Origin: Prunus persica
Taxonomy: Eukaryota; Streptophyta; Magnoliopsida; Rosales; Rosaceae
Assembly (NCBI RefSeq): GCF_000346465.2
Contig: NC_034016.1
Location: 9,562,027 to 9,626,026, forward strand
Reading direction: 5' to 3'
Length of the DNA stretch: 64,000 nucleotides
A program made the translations under genes and the position numbers. The notes beneath the pieces are model-generated. The model was given only the letters and a program-made list of their open reading frames with translations, was not told where the DNA came from and searched no databases. Shown piece by piece: positions 24,213-35,907 of the stretch (the stretch's first letter is position 1; every line of letters starts with the position of its first letter).

Positions 24213-24991
24213 TTCTAAATGTTCCAACTCCCTAAATGGAGATTTTCCACGCCCTATGTAAAATAACGCTCCAATGGAGGTTATAATCCACATTCTCACA
24301 TAATAAAAGCACCATGAAGTGGCTTGGGTACCCAAAAGCAAAAGAAATGCTTATAATTGATGCATGCGCATGCACATGAGAATTGTGAGATTATGAATTG
24401 ATGAATGACAATTTTTGGTTTTGGAGTAGCTACTCAAATCATCAATGGGCTGTGTTGATTGGAACCACGTTCAATTATTAAATGTCGACAATATCATTGG
24501 CCAAAATGGAACGAGGTAATTCCATTATAAATGAGAATGAACGTGAAAGAACAAACCCGCAATACGAACCCCAAAATTTGTTAATACTTAAATTTATACT
24601 TGGGTGTTCGGAATAAAAGGGAATATACCTACTTTGTATGACACAATGTTTCTGGCAGAAACAATGAATGTTGGGTCTTTTCCATATTTACAGATTCAAT
24701 TGTGCCCCCCCCCCCCTTTCTGCACAATTACGGAGACCAACATATTATCTTTAAGGGTCATTAAATGCACAGAGCAAATCGCCAGAAGCGATTCCCTAAA
24801 GATGTATAAATAGCTGGGTTAAAGCTATATAATGTGTCATAAAATTTAATCCCCTTTTTAAACAAAATCCGTTGAGAGGATTGACATTGCATAAAGCAAG
24901 TCCCTAAAGGACATGTGCTTGAAGCACAAAAATTTGTACTCAATATTAATATGCATAAATTACCTCAGTGAGTACATTGATTATAATGTGA

Positions 24992-25165
24992 TTGCAACAC
25001 ATTAAAGCTTCTGCACCCATTCACGAAATATTTGTCTCGATCGAGCATTATACCAACGAGATTCTTGCTTATACTAAGAAAGTATTGAAGCATTTTTATG
25101 AGGATTATCCGTTGGACACTTTAAGGATTTTCCGGAAGTATACTAGACCAGATAGAGCTCAGCTC
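24992..25165 (+). pseudogene. possible copia RT remnant
   Basis: A short frame reads EIFVSIEHYTNEILAYTKKV, LKHFYEDYPLDTL and then YTRPDRAQ. This loosely recalls the copia RT C-terminal segments 'YTKKVLKRF' and 'TRPDI', with the sequence between them deleted. The match is weak and by memory. Confidence 0.3.
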
Positions 25166-25166
25166 C

Positions 25167-25883
25167 ACACTGTACTCTTTTTCCTTCATCCAGGTTTTTA
25201 TCCCATTGGGTTTTTCCTGGTAAGGTTTTAACGAGGCAGTGTCGCTCAAGGGTTTAGGGTATACTATGAAAATTTTTATGGTCGCTTACTGGACAAAAGA
25301 TAGTCCTAAATTNNNNNNNNNNNNNNNNNNNNNNNNNNNNNNNNNNNNNNNNNNNNNNNNNNNNNNNNNNNNNNNNNNNNNNNNNNNNNNNNNNNNNNNN
25401 NNNNNNNNNNNNGGGGGAGATATTCACAAAGGGGAGCGTGGTTTTTATAAAGACCTCCATACACTGTACTCTTTTTCCTTCATCCAGGTTTTTATCCCAC
25501 TGGATTTTTCCTGGTAAGGTTTTAACGAGGCAGTGTCGCTCAAGATTAACTCACAGAAGCAGTGTCAACTACGATATTCAGAAAGGTGATCAACAGTATG
25601 ACTTCAAGATATTTTGTCAAGCATCAGGGGGAGCGTGCAATCAATAAAGATCTTCAAACACTGTACTCTTTTTCCTTCGTCCAGGTTTTTTATCCCACTG
25701 GGTTTTTCCTGGCAAGGTTTTAACGAGGCAGTGTCGCACGCGCATCAATATACACAGAATTTTATGTTACACATGATTATGTACTCTTTTTCCCTTTGAC
25801 CAGTTTTTTTGTCCCACTGGGTTTTTACTGGCAAGGTTTTTAACGAGGTATATTCCATACCATTTGTGGTCTCCAAGGGGGAG
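25167..25883 (+). repeat. four copies of a copia-type 3' motif plus polypurine-like tracts
   Basis: The motif TGTACTCTTTTTCC...CCAGGTTTTT...TCCCACTGGG-TTTTTCCTGG-AAGGTTTTAACGAGG occurs at about 25167-25250, 25460-25544, 25657-25738 and 25779-25850. CCAGG pairs with CCTGG around an inner CCC/GGG, so each copy can fold. Similar text usually occurs once between pol and the polypurine tract in plant copia elements. Purine tracts (GGGGGAG type) lie at 25413, 25430, 25627 and 25875. The gap at 25313-25412 lies within the array. Confidence 0.75.
25313..25412. other. assembly gap (100 N)
   Basis: A 100-N placeholder inside the repeated 3' region of the non-autonomous LTR element. The true copy number of the 3' motif is therefore unknown. 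Confidence 0.95.
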
Positions 25884-26045
25884 TGTTGTAAATATATATG
25901 GTGGAGCCCACCTCTTACCTATAAATAAGCCCCCTCCCCTTCTCTTTGTAATAACAGAGATGAGATTGTAAACACACAGAAATGAATGAGAATACATTCC
26001 CTTCTCTCTCTCTCAATTCTCTCCAAATTCTCCAGATTTATAACA
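25884..26045 (+). repeat. 3' LTR (162 bp) of the non-autonomous element
   Basis: By eye it is identical to the 5' LTR except for one missing CT unit. It is preceded by the tract AAGGGGGAG and followed by the target duplication ATCAT. Confidence 0.88.
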
Positions 26046-26050
26046 ATCAT

Positions 26051-26627
26051 CAAATTTTTTTAAAATTATATATGTTTTATTTTACTTTTGATTAAGCTTA
26101 TAAATTTTCATTTGATAAAAATAATATCGGTTTTTTTGGCAACTACTTAAAACATAAGGTATAATTTATTTTGCGTCCCAAAAAATAATATATGTTTTTT
26201 TTTAATGACTATTTTAATTTTTCAGTTTTCAACAATGTAACTAGATCAAGAGTTAGTTGAAAAATCTTACAATAATTTAAACTGAGCGGATTGTAGTGGT
26301 GGAAAGCATACTTCAGTTTCATTTTTTTTTCTTAATGACAATGGATTTATTATGTAACCTTTGGTTAAAACAAAATCTCGTAATTTATTAAATAAATAGA
26401 AAATATTGCAACCTTCTTTTCTGGTTTTTGTCTCATTAAGTATTTTGATTTATTTTTTATTTTGTTGGAAGTATTTTGTTTTAATTATGCATAACAATTT
26501 AATTTGGTGAATTCAGTTTGAATACAAACGATAGTGTAAACTGTTACTTATTTATTATTTTATTTTATTTTATTTTTTTAAAATTCAAAAACTTATTATT
26601 ATTGTTATATATTTAATAGTAATGATT
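26051..26627. other. AT-rich spacer
   Basis: I see no gene and no clear element between the LTR element and the next inverted-repeat element. Confidence 0.5.
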
Positions 26628-27374
26628 ATTTATTTTAGTGAAATTTGCATAAATACCACCTGAACTTATAGTCATGTCAGTCATTACCACCTAAACTTTT
26701 AAATTTTATTTTTAACCACCTGGGCTTTGTAAAGTGTAGTAATCCACCACCTACATATAACTCCATTAAAGCTTCCGTTAAGTTTAAGGGCATTTTAGTC
26801 AATTAAATATAATTATAAATAATTATAATAAAAAATAGTATATATAATAAAAATAAAAAATGTTAACCTAAACCAGGCCTCTCCAACCCCAACACTCACA
26901 CCCTCCTCTGTATACACCCTCTACATAACTCCTTCAACGTGAGTACTTGATTGCTTAAGTATTCCTATTGTTATGCAAATCAGACTTTTTTTCTCATATG
27001 GGATGAGACTAATAAAGGAGAATTATACATTGTGGAATGAGATGAAAGCAAGGGGCTTTAAAGCGAACATATAATGGTTGCTTGCTGGTGATGAGGTTCC
27101 AAATTAAACTTTGGGACATGGACAATGACAATGTGAACCTGGTTTTTTTTTTTTTTTTTTTTTGGTTGCATCTTTCCCTGTAGATAGCATTAATTCTGTG
27201 ATGGATAAGAATAGTTCCATAGTTCCATGCCATCCAACACTTATTGAGCTAGTGAGATTAGGTATGTCAAGCCCTCACAAAAAGGACATTCGAAAGAAGA
27301 GGTGATCATTGGTGTTGTGCGGCTGATTTTCATATACGATCACCATAAGATCAAACCAGGGCACAACCACTAGG

Positions 27375-28396
27375 AGGTCGTTTGGTACACAGGCTTAGTT
27401 TGGACTGGCTTGGATTAAATTTAGTACCATGTTTGTTTCATTTAATTCTAGTCTTAGATGGGATTGCTAATACCGGGCCCACCAAAAACACCTCCTTAGG
27501 AGGGGACTACTAATCCCATGTAGAAATGGAGGATTAACTAGTCCTATGTTTACCAATGTATGAGATGCATATATTATATTGTAATACTAATAACATATAT
27601 TACTATTATTATTATTATTACATACACATATACTATAATGTACATATATACATGTATATACACATATACAAGTATATATATATACACATATATACATATA
27701 TAATATAGTATAAATACATATAGATATATACACATATATTATTATTATAATATACTCATATACACATACATATTAATATTATAATAATAGCATACATGTA
27801 TACATGTATATATGTAATATATATTATATTATATATTAATGTACATATATACACGTATATACATGTATATATATAAACACATATATACATATATAATATA
27901 TAAATACATATATATATTACGTATATACATGTATATATGTAATATATATTATTATAATACATGTATATAAGTATATATACATATATGTGTATATATTATA
28001 CCCATGTATGTATTATAATATACAAATACACACGTATATAGACATATACATTATATATTTATACTATATGTATATATATATATTATAATATACATATATA
28101 CACGTATATACATGTATATTATTATTATAACATACCCATATATATTATCTATTATAATATACATATGTATATGTATATGTATTATACCCATGTATATATT
28201 ATAATATATAGATACACCTATATACACATATATTATATACATGTATATACGTATATATATATATGTATATTATAATATATAATATATATACATATATTAT
28301 ACATATATTATATATACATATGTATTTTATAATATATATAATATATGTATATATACATACATATATAATATACATATATACAGGTATATATATGTA

Positions 28397-28442
<46 letters not shown>

Positions 28443-28824
28443 ACATACCCATATATATTATATATTATAATATACATACATATATATAAATATATGTATA
28501 TGTATTATACCCATGTATATTATAATATACATATATACACCTATATACACTTATATATATGTATGTACGTTTATATTATTTAAAATATATAATATTATTA
28601 TAATATACTTATATACATGTATATACATATATATTATATATATATTATAAAATACATATATACATATATATAGATATTTTTAAAAAAATAAAAAAATTAT
28701 AGTCCTAGTCCAAGCATACACCAAACGCAGGATAAGTGTTATCCAACTTAGACCAAGCCAAGCCAAGCCAAGCTAGTCCCTAAGCATAGTCCATGCCAAG
28801 ACAGTCCTGTGTACCAAACGAGCC
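27375..28824. mobile_element. nested inverted-repeat element carrying a TA-rich microsatellite block
   Basis: The ends GGTCGTTTGGTACACAGG (left) and CTGTGTACCAAACGAGCC (right) are inverted copies with one indel. Flanking CTAGGAG occurs on both sides, though the duplicated length is ambiguous (TAG or CTAGGAG). The GTTTGGTAC-type ends recall PIF/Harbinger (Tourist-like) MITEs, with further partial symmetry inside (GGACTGGCTTGG / CCAAGCCAAGCC). It sits inside the larger element. Confidence 0.6.
27546..28675. repeat. TA-rich microsatellite expansion
   Basis: About 1.1 kb of interleaved ATAT, TACATATA and TATTAT units, including an uninterrupted ATT run at about 28397-28442. Open frames rich in Ile and Tyr across it are a base-composition effect. 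Confidence 0.9.
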
Positions 28825-29133
28825 CTAGGAGTTTAGGAAGGCCTCAATTTCTGCCATCACCATAAGATTATGACCTCCATCATTGTTGAACGCTTCTTTT
28901 ATTTTTTTTTAAATTTGTTTTTTAATAATTATTTTTAGTTGTTGTTAATTAATGAAAATACCCTAAACTTACCGGAAATTTTAATGGAGTTATACGTAGG
29001 TGGTGGATTACAACATTTTTATAAAGTTTAGGTGGGTAAAAATAAAAATTAAAAGTTCAGGTGATAATGACGCACATGCCTAAAAGTTCATGTGGTATTT
29101 ATGCGAATTTCTCTTTATTTTAAGAGTCATATT

Positions 29134-29580
29134 TGTTGACCCAATAGACATGACTTTATAAAAGGGTGTCTGGAGTCTTATAAATAAAGAACTCCTCATT
29201 CATAGAAGAGTACGAACAATTCTCTGTTACTCTCATACTCCATATCTGAATCACACTCATCATTCTCCATCTCCTACAATTCTCTTTATCTATTTCTTGG
29301 ACAATCGATCAACACTTGGCATACCTGTCTGCCGTTGGCGTGCATAACGGACCAGACATCCTGTGAGTCTTTTGGGTTGTATCTTGGGAGTTGTAGACAC
29401 ATCCATAACCTGCACGTAGGAAGGCGTCTATGGCTTTAGGACAACGTTTATCGTGCCTCTCTTGGGTTCACAGGCTAGACTTTCTTTCTCCTTTAATCTA
29501 CCTATTGTTAATTGTGATTGTTTTAATTGGACATATTTAATCCGTTTTATATTTACACAAATCTACATTTATTTCTAACA
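29134..29580 (+). repeat. possible LTR fragment
   Basis: It starts TGTTGACCC and ends TTTCTAACA, and has a TATA-like TTATAAATAAAGAACTCC (about 29177-29194) followed by a leader-like ACTCTCATACTCCATATC region. No target duplication was found, so it may be a truncated or solo LTR. Confidence 0.35.
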
Positions 29581-30930
29581 TAAACTACTCTAATTTTTTT
29601 TTTTTATACAAATAAACTACTCTAATTTGGTTAATTCATGTAATGCCATATATTTATATTAAATCCCATTATATCCAATTCAGTTTACTATCTTAATTTA
29701 TTAATTTTTAGTTCTTACCCTTAAACTTCTTTAAACCAAAAAAAACTTTTCACAATAGAAATTATGTGAACAGCTACACTCTGCGATATTGAGCTGCTAC
29801 AAACCATTTGTTTGAGAGTACGAAGATCACTCGGGATGAATTGGAATTCTGAAAGGTCTGAAAGACCACGTCCAATTTAAATCTAACGTCTAAATTAATC
29901 TTATTTAATTTTTTTTGAATGTTGCCCTATTTTTCTACCTACCTTATCTTCAAAATTTTAAAGACAATTTACCCATTTGTAAAATAACGTCTAAGGACTT
30001 CAGGACAAAAAACCCAACTAACATACCCCATCTTTTGGTTTGACAAAAAGAAGAAGAAAAAATTAAAGAAGAAAGCGTACATTTTTTTCTCCTCTGCAAA
30101 ATCGGCCAACAAAAAATTTTCGCGTTTCAATAATTAATAACACTAAAAGAAAATTGAACCAAACAAATTAAGAAAGTCTCATCTTCTCTCTCTTCACTTT
30201 TCTTCTTTTTTTTTATTTATTTTATTTTTATCATTATCAAAGCTGCACAATGATATCCAACTTGCACCGCCTAATTTGGCAGTGAGTTTTGTTGGTCGCA
30301 ATCTCTAGATCTATAGTGCTTCTCAATTCTCTAATAAATTTTCTGGTCTTTTATGGCAAGGGTTGTGGTCTCTATGAAGGTTGAAGACAGAAATTTCAGA
30401 GAGGCAAAAACAAAGCAATGAAATAGAGGGATAAAAAGTTCTCAATCTGCATGTCAAATCTGCTATTCCACCAAAGAATTGTGATGATGTGGAAAGAGAA
30501 AGTGAAAAGAGTTCGTGTTGGTTTTGATCGGAGTGGGTCCTAATTTTTTCTGAGTCGGAGGAGATGGGTGTTGTTCATGGTGGTTTTCTCTGTTGTCAAG
30601 AGAGCGAGTTGGCGTAGCTGGGATGCATTCCGTGTATTCAGAAAACACTAAAATAGGGTAGGGTATTTTAGGAATAATGGGGGGTGGAAAAGTAAGATTG
30701 TATTTTTTAAAATTTATGTTATGGGTGGAAATATAAAGTGGGTAGGAAAATAGAATAGGTGTGTGAAAATAGCAGTACTCTTTTTTTTTTACTACAACCG
30801 ATTGGGAGAGGGGATTTTCATTAAGTATTGGAAATGGAATTTACATAAATATTCATTAAGTATAGCGATTTTGAAACTCTGTCCACATAGTTAGACACAA
30901 AAGAACACTGACAATGATCTTAGTTGTTAG
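29581..30930. other. intergenic, nothing recognised
   Basis: AT-rich sequence with several T and A runs. I see no convincing gene, RNA or element. Confidence 0.5.
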
Positions 30931-31313
30931 GAGCATCCACAATGATGCTTTCTATTTCTTAGCTAAAATTTGGCTAAGAATATAAGAAAGCTATTTTAGA
31001 AGCTCTCCAAAAAATTTCAACTCCAACCATACTCCTTAATTTGGAGAGTCATAAATGCCATAACTCTTTTTTGATTGGTCCATCTCTATTAAAAAAAAAA
31101 AAAAAATAGTTAGCATTAAATAAAGGTTTGAAATACTCATTAAATAAAGCAGCATTAAATTATAGGGAGCCACTCTCTCTCCTCAAATTTAAGAGCTCCT
31201 AAAGAATCCCTATTTTAGAAAGTGGATAGGGAGCGTGGTTGGAGTTACATTTTTACGATCCCTCCCTAAAATTTGTCTAAAGAAGTGATTTAAGGAGCCC
31301 ATTGTGAATACTC
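30931..31313. mobile_element. MITE (383 bp)
   Basis: The left end GAGCATCCACAATG and the reverse complement of the right end GAGTATTCACAATG match in 12 of 14 bases. Internal inverted similarity continues (AGCTCTCCAAAAAATTT / AAATTTAAGAGCTCC). The flanks read TAG and TAA, so a 3-bp target site is only suggested. No coding capacity. Confidence 0.6.
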
Positions 31314-31766
31314 TAAGTCCACTCTATTAAGCAACATTTTCAGTTGAAAAAAGAAAAAGCAAAATCGAAAGAGGAGACCAATGAACTACGGGTCCAAATT
31401 CAGCGCATAATAAGAGGCAAATATTGCAACACTAACAATCACTTTCCCAATTGACCAAAAGAGAAAAAGAAAAATGAAACAACATTATGCTTCCCCAATG
31501 GATCACTAATTTGGGTCCAAGTGATGTCTCAGGAAAGGAGGAAGAAAGCAAGCTATGAGGATCATGCAATGGAGCTCATGGAATAAAGTAAGCATAGTGA
31601 AGTACAAATAATTTGGGTTACAATACTGATTTAGAAAAACTACAGAAACCATATCACATAAAAAACTACAGAAACCATATCACATAATACCTAAACATTG
31701 TTCTTTAAAAACTGTCTATTACCGATTTATGCTCCTTGTCTAAATAGGAGAGCTGCTGCGGCAGCT

Positions 31767-34700
31767 TCATACAAACATCATTAGCTCAGGCCGGGTATAT
31801 ACGTTATGATCCTCATCCTCCAGCAAAGGGTAGGATGCTACAAGGGCATCTTGAGCTCCAATATACAGCGAGTTGTAAATCTTCCAGTACACCTCCCTAA
31901 CCTTCCTAGCAGGATGGAACAGCCCCTGCAGACAGTAGTTGAGCACAACAGCAGCACCCAAAGCCACTCTCATCCCTTCAATAGCTTCCATGACAGCATT
32001 TATAACGTGAGGGGATGTCTCAAATATGTTTGGCCAGACATAGTTCAACAAGTGGACTAACGCATCTTCGCAGCCCAATCCAGCTACTCCCAAAGCCATG
32101 TGCTTGACAGCAGATGCTGCAGTTTGCCTGTGAACCAGATCTCTGTCCATGAGGGCATCCTCGAGCAACGGGGTCACTGCATAGATATAGTCTTTCCCCA
32201 TTTCACCAATGTACTCAAACAGGAAAGAGAGGGATTTCAAAACACCATTCTGCACATTAAGTTCTGGAACACGATACTCATTCATCAGTGCTGGCAAAAC
32301 TGTAAAAGGAGAACAGGTTTCGGCTACTATTGCAATTGCCACGGTGGTGCAAACACGGTTCTGACGTTCCTGCACTTTGAGATTGTTCAGTAGAGTTGCC
32401 AGGACATCTTGTGGACCAATGGCCTTAGCAATGTACCCAAAAGTGTTCACAGTAGCACGCCGGATACCCTTCTTATGAGCCTTCAGCATCTCAAGAAGCT
32501 CAAAACAGATCCTCATCCATTCCCTCGCTGGAACAAACTCAGCACCGCGATCAGCAATACGACCAACAAGGTCAATACAGTTCTCCTGGACTTTTTCGTG
32601 CCTATTCTTCAAAATTGGAGTCAACCTGGGAAGCAAATCCTTTATAGGAGGCGTCATCTTTGTCATACCAATAACATTCACAATTGCCTTTAGTGCTCCC
32701 AGAATTGATCCCAGAACTTCTGGGTATTCTTCTCCCAAATATTCATACAAGACAACACCAAGATGACCCATCAGTTGTTCCTCTTGGCACTGCTTCATGA
32801 CAACAGCAATCCTCGAAATAAGATCTGCAGCTTGCTGCCTGACCTTTGCACTCTTGTTATTCAAGCGCCACTTAATGGTACCACAAATCTGGGGAAGGTA
32901 AGGTTTCACCCTCTGCCCCAGAGAGTTCACAACTGCACCAAACCCATTAAGCATCACATTTGCATCATCACTGGTCTGCTCTTGGAAAGCATAAAGGATA
33001 CCATCAATGAGAAGCTCCTCCAACCGAGCATCAATATCTGAGGCACCCAAATTCACCACCACCTTCTCAATTGTCTCCATAACCATTCGCCTATATGGTT
33101 CACTCTCATCTTTGAGATCCTCAACAATTCTCCCCACTATATCAGCAACACCCACTTTGTTTGCTATCTCCACAGTTGTTTCCACCAGTTGCCTGTAGTT
33201 CCTCCTATCCAAAGCCATCCTTCTAACCCAGAAGTTCCTGAAGAACTCAGGAAGAATATCACTTCTTATATACTCAGGCTCTACACCTTCGGTACTCACA
33301 CACTGTTTCACCACTTTGAGCACAATTTTTTTCATTTCTTCATCAGGAGACTGGAATTCTCTAATCAAAATAACCATCACTTCCTTGGTATAGTAACTAG
33401 CATACATTGCATCCATAAGAGGAATGATAAAACCAATTGCCTTCAAGAAGGCAGCCAAAACCTTACCACGGTGAGACCTAATACCCTTCCACAATGGCTT
33501 CAAGACAGAGTCAAAGCTTTCAATACCATATGGGGCAGAAGCCTCAGCAAGAGCAGCAAGTGATAGCGCAGTAATTGTCCGAACCTTCTGATTTTCATCA
33601 CTTAGACCATTCTCTATAATTTCCACAAGGGACCTCAAGTGAGGAAGAACAGCACACCCTATCAAAATGGCAATCTGCTGAACAATCTTGATTCCAGTGT
33701 GCCGTGCTTGCCATGATTTCTTGCTCTGACACACAGCTTTCAAAAATGGCAACAGTGCAGGAATACCAAGCGCAGAAGCAACAACACTGAAAGCTCTCGC
33801 AGTAGTGTTCCTAACATACTCATCAATGTTATCAATATCCGGACGCATAGCAGCAATCATAGTAGCCAAACCAGCTGCTTTACTAAGATTAGAAATAATT
33901 TCTCTCCCTTCAACACGCGCATAATAGTCTTCATCAATCAATAAAGGCTCAATCACAACAAGAATCTTATGCACATAAGGACGTACCAGTTCATCCAATT
34001 TATAAAGCACTCGATCAATTACCTTCACCAAAAGATGCCTCTCTTGGTCTTCCAACGTGGGTTGCATAAGCAAAGGTAGGATACGGTTAAACAAGGGGCC
34101 AGCACCAAACTCCCGAGCCTTATCAGTAAGCTGCCTCAACGCTGTCTTCCTCTGCTGCGGCGTACCATTCTTAACCTTAAGCAAAAGCTTCATAATCTTC
34201 CGCTCTTTCTGCTCATCAGGGGACAACTCCTCCTCCTCATCTTCATTCAACAACGCCCCAAAGTACTGGTAATCCTCAGGCTTCATAAATGGCAACCCAC
34301 CAGGCAACTCCTTGGGCACATCAAACTGCTGCCCGCGATTCTCTTCTGGAATAGAATACCCGGGAGTCCCCATCGGAGTTGGGGTCGCCAGCAGCTTTCT
34401 CGCCGGAGTCCTAATCGGCACATAAGAAGCTGGTGGGTCCAAAACCTTATACCCCTCTTGAGGAAACATAGCATCCAGCTCTTCATCAGTCAATGGCCTA
34501 TTCCTGTCCTCAATATCCTTCTCCCACCTCAACAGATTATACTGTTCCGGCGTAATTGCACCACGCAGATTAATAGCCCCGGGCGTGGGAGTAGCCAGCT
34601 CAACTCCACCAACAGGAGTCACACCAGGTGTATAGGCCGCAGCGGGGGTTGCCCCAGCCATTGGGGTTGCACTGCCCATTGTGGCAGGGGTCTCATCCCA

Positions 34701-35573
34701 CCTTGACCTCTGCCGTTTCGGAGTGGGCGTGGCCATCCCTGGAAGCTTCGGAGTAGCATCCCAAGCCATCCCAGCAGGGGTGGCACCGGGAGTAGCGCCA
34801 CCAGACGGAGTGGCATCCGAATCCACCAACCGCCCCGGCGTTGGTGTCTCGTCCCACCGGTTCCTCCTCCCCAAGGACGGAGTCGAATCTGCAACCCTTC
34901 CTGGAGTCGGGGTCGCATCCCACTTTCCTGGAGCGCTATCCGGTAAGTCCCAATCCGAAGTTTTGGCCTTCTTGGCCCCACCTTCATCCTGAGACTGGTC
35001 CCACCTGTTCCTCCTCTTCTGAGGCACCGCCGCAGCCGCCTTGTCCCCTTTCTCAGGCGCCGCCTTGGCCGCCTCCTCTTCCTCCTTCTTCTTCTTGGCA
35101 ATAAGCCTCAAAGTGTCCTCCTTCTCCCTCTTCAACGCCTCCTCTCTCATGATATCGCTATAAGTCCTCACCGACGGGTCAGGAGTCTTCTCACCAGCCG
35201 CAAACGCATCGTGGCGGTCGGGCGAGAGGACCTGATTAAGCCTCCGCCGTCTATACTCATCCTCACGATCGTAAATCCTCTGTGTCTTCTTAAACCCTAA
35301 ATCCTCCTCTTCGTCGCCGCCTCTCGGCATCTCCTTCGTGATGGACTTGGGGGCCGTGTACGACGGCATCCGAGCCGCCTCATTGCCCATGGCCTCCATG
35401 TTCTCTTCATCTTCATTGACAGGGATGGAGGAGACGTAGGAATTCTTGTCAGTGCCGCCGTAGAGGTCTGTATCGAAGGTGACGGAGGTAAGTGCGGCCA
35501 ATTGCTTCTCCATCCTCTTCCTCTCTTCCTGTGTCTTCTCTATGTCCGATTTATCGTCATCGATACGCGCCAT
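31767..35573 (-). CDS. splicing factor 3B subunit 1 (SF3B1/SF3b155), intronless, complete
   Basis: A single uninterrupted frame of 1268 residues. SF3B1 is the HEAT-repeat scaffold of the U2 snRNP SF3b complex. It grips the U2/branch-point duplex together with PHF5A. The N-terminus has acidic and basic stretches ([13 protein letters not shown]), then [11 protein letters not shown], then a TP-rich region with several RWD motifs ([23 protein letters not shown]), which act as U2AF-like ligand motifs and phosphorylation sites. From about residue 470 on, HEAT repeats run to the end (RPELMMFV). The branch-region segments ENQKVRTI and [19 protein letters not shown], near human Lys700 and Arg1074, are conserved. 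I chose ATG 35573 ([17 protein letters not shown]) over an in-frame ATG ten codons upstream because the family begins near here. The lack of introns is normal for plant SF3B1. A telo-box lies at 35576-35585. Confidence 0.96.
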   Translation of the reverse strand: MARIDDDKSDIEKTQEERKRMEKQLAALTSVTFDTDLYGGTDKNSYVSSIPVNEDEENMEAMGNEAARMPSYTAPKSITKEMPRGGDEEEDLGFKKTQRIYDREDEYRRRRLNQVLSPDRHDAFAAGEKTPDPSVRTYSDIMREEALKREKEDTLRLIAKKKKEEEEAAKAAPEKGDKAAAAVPQKRRNRWDQSQDEGGAKKAKTSDWDLPDSAPGKWDATPTPGRVADSTPSLGRRNRWDETPTPGRLVDSDATPSGGATPGATPAGMAWDATPKLPGMATPTPKRQRSRWDETPATMGSATPMAGATPAAAYTPGVTPVGGVELATPTPGAINLRGAITPEQYNLLRWEKDIEDRNRPLTDEELDAMFPQEGYKVLDPPASYVPIRTPARKLLATPTPMGTPGYSIPEENRGQQFDVPKELPGGLPFMKPEDYQYFGALLNEDEEEELSPDEQKERKIMKLLLKVKNGTPQQRKTALRQLTDKAREFGAGPLFNRILPLLMQPTLEDQERHLLVKVIDRVLYKLDELVRPYVHKILVVIEPLLIDEDYYARVEGREIISNLSKAAGLATMIAAMRPDIDNIDEYVRNTTARAFSVVASALGIPALLPFLKAVCQSKKSWQARHTGIKIVQQIAILIGCAVLPHLRSLVEIIENGLSDENQKVRTITALSLAALAEASAPYGIESFDSVLKPLWKGIRSHRGKVLAAFLKAIGFIIPLMDAMYASYYTKEVMVILIREFQSPDEEMKKIVLKVVKQCVSTEGVEPEYIRSDILPEFFRNFWVRRMALDRRNYRQLVETTVEIANKVGVADIVGRIVEDLKDESEPYRRMVMETIEKVVVNLGASDIDARLEELLIDGILYAFQEQTSDDANVMLNGFGAVVNSLGQRVKPYLPQICGTIKWRLNNKSAKVRQQAADLISRIAVVMKQCQEEQLMGHLGVVLYEYLGEEYPEVLGSILGALKAIVNVIGMTKMTPPIKDLLPRLTPILKNRHEKVQENCIDLVGRIADRGAEFVPAREWMRICFELLEMLKAHKKGIRRATVNTFGYIAKAIGPQDVLATLLNNLKVQERQNRVCTTVAIAIVAETCSPFTVLPALMNEYRVPELNVQNGVLKSLSFLFEYIGEMGKDYIYAVTPLLEDALMDRDLVHRQTAASAVKHMALGVAGLGCEDALVHLLNYVWPNIFETSPHVINAVMEAIEGMRVALGAAVVLNYCLQGLFHPARKVREVYWKIYNSLYIGAQDALVASYPLLEDEDHNVYTRPELMMFV

Positions 35574-35575
35574 TG

Positions 35576-35585
35576 TTAGGGTTTT
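35576..35585 (-). promoter_or_regulatory. telo-box in the SF3B1 leader
   Basis: AAAACCCTAA on the minus strand, two bases upstream of the chosen SF3B1 ATG. It matches the telo-boxes of GAR1. Confidence 0.45.
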
Positions 35586-35907
35586 GTCTCGAAAAAAACC
35601 CAAGAGACTGAGAGATAGAATTAAGGGTTTGAGTGGAGATTGAGCTTCAATTCAGAAATTGGGGTTTTCTTGAGCACACCCACCGAATCGCTATCTAGAA
35701 GGTAGATCGGATCAGATAAATTAGGGCTTATGGAGCGTACCCTGGTTTTGGGGTATAGTATATGCCAATGCGATGGGCTTGGATATAGATTAACCCCTTC
35801 CCAATATGCTTATGAAGTCGGTTGGCCCGAGAGGTGGGGGGCATGTTCCGGATTAGTTCCTTTTTTCTTTTTTCTTTTTTTTTTTTTTTTTTTTTTTTCA
35901 AAGGACA

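Larger units (their letters stand above)
21568..26045 (+). mobile_element. young non-autonomous LTR retrotransposon (copia-like ends)
   Basis: LTRs lie at 21568-21731 and 25884-26045, with a 5-bp target duplication ATCAT at 21563-21567 and 26046-26050. They begin TGTTGTAAAT and end TTTATAACA, and by eye differ only by one CT unit in a CT run, so insertion was recent. A primer-binding-like CGTTATCAGCACG follows the 5' LTR, and a polypurine tract AAGGGGGAG precedes the 3' LTR. The 4.15-kb interior lacks usable gag, protease, integrase or RT. It holds a gene fragment, tandem repeats, hairpins and copies of a copia-like 3' motif. It must rely on enzymes from a relative. One 100-N gap interrupts it. 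Confidence 0.88.
26637..29112. mobile_element. non-autonomous terminal-inverted-repeat DNA element (Mutator-like)
   Basis: About 160 bases at the left end (26640-26800) match the reverse complement of the right end (28945-29110). Shared landmarks are GCATAAATACCAC, ATTACCACCTAAACTTTT / ATTATCACCTGAACTTTT, AATCCACCACCTAC and TATAACTCCATTAAA. Long TIRs and flanks ATTTATTTT (26628-26636) and CTTTATTTT (29113-29121), 8 of 9 identical, point to a Mutator-like element, though the flank is AT-rich and therefore weak evidence. No transposase is present. Confidence 0.65.

Noticed and set aside
23557..24341. Antisense frames of 82-143 residues with repeated peptide blocks
   Set aside because: They arise from the tandem duplications in the non-autonomous LTR element and show no family features.
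27756..28583. Several Ile/Tyr-rich open frames of 60-106 residues
   Set aside because: They lie in the TA-rich microsatellite and reflect base composition only.
34619..35104. Long frames overlapping the SF3B1 N-terminal region on both strands
   Set aside because: They are shifted-frame or antisense readings of the TP- and Lys/Glu-rich part of SF3B1.
35574..35603. Upstream in-frame start of SF3B1
   Set aside because: Ten extra residues include the telo-box leader; the family starts close to the second ATG.
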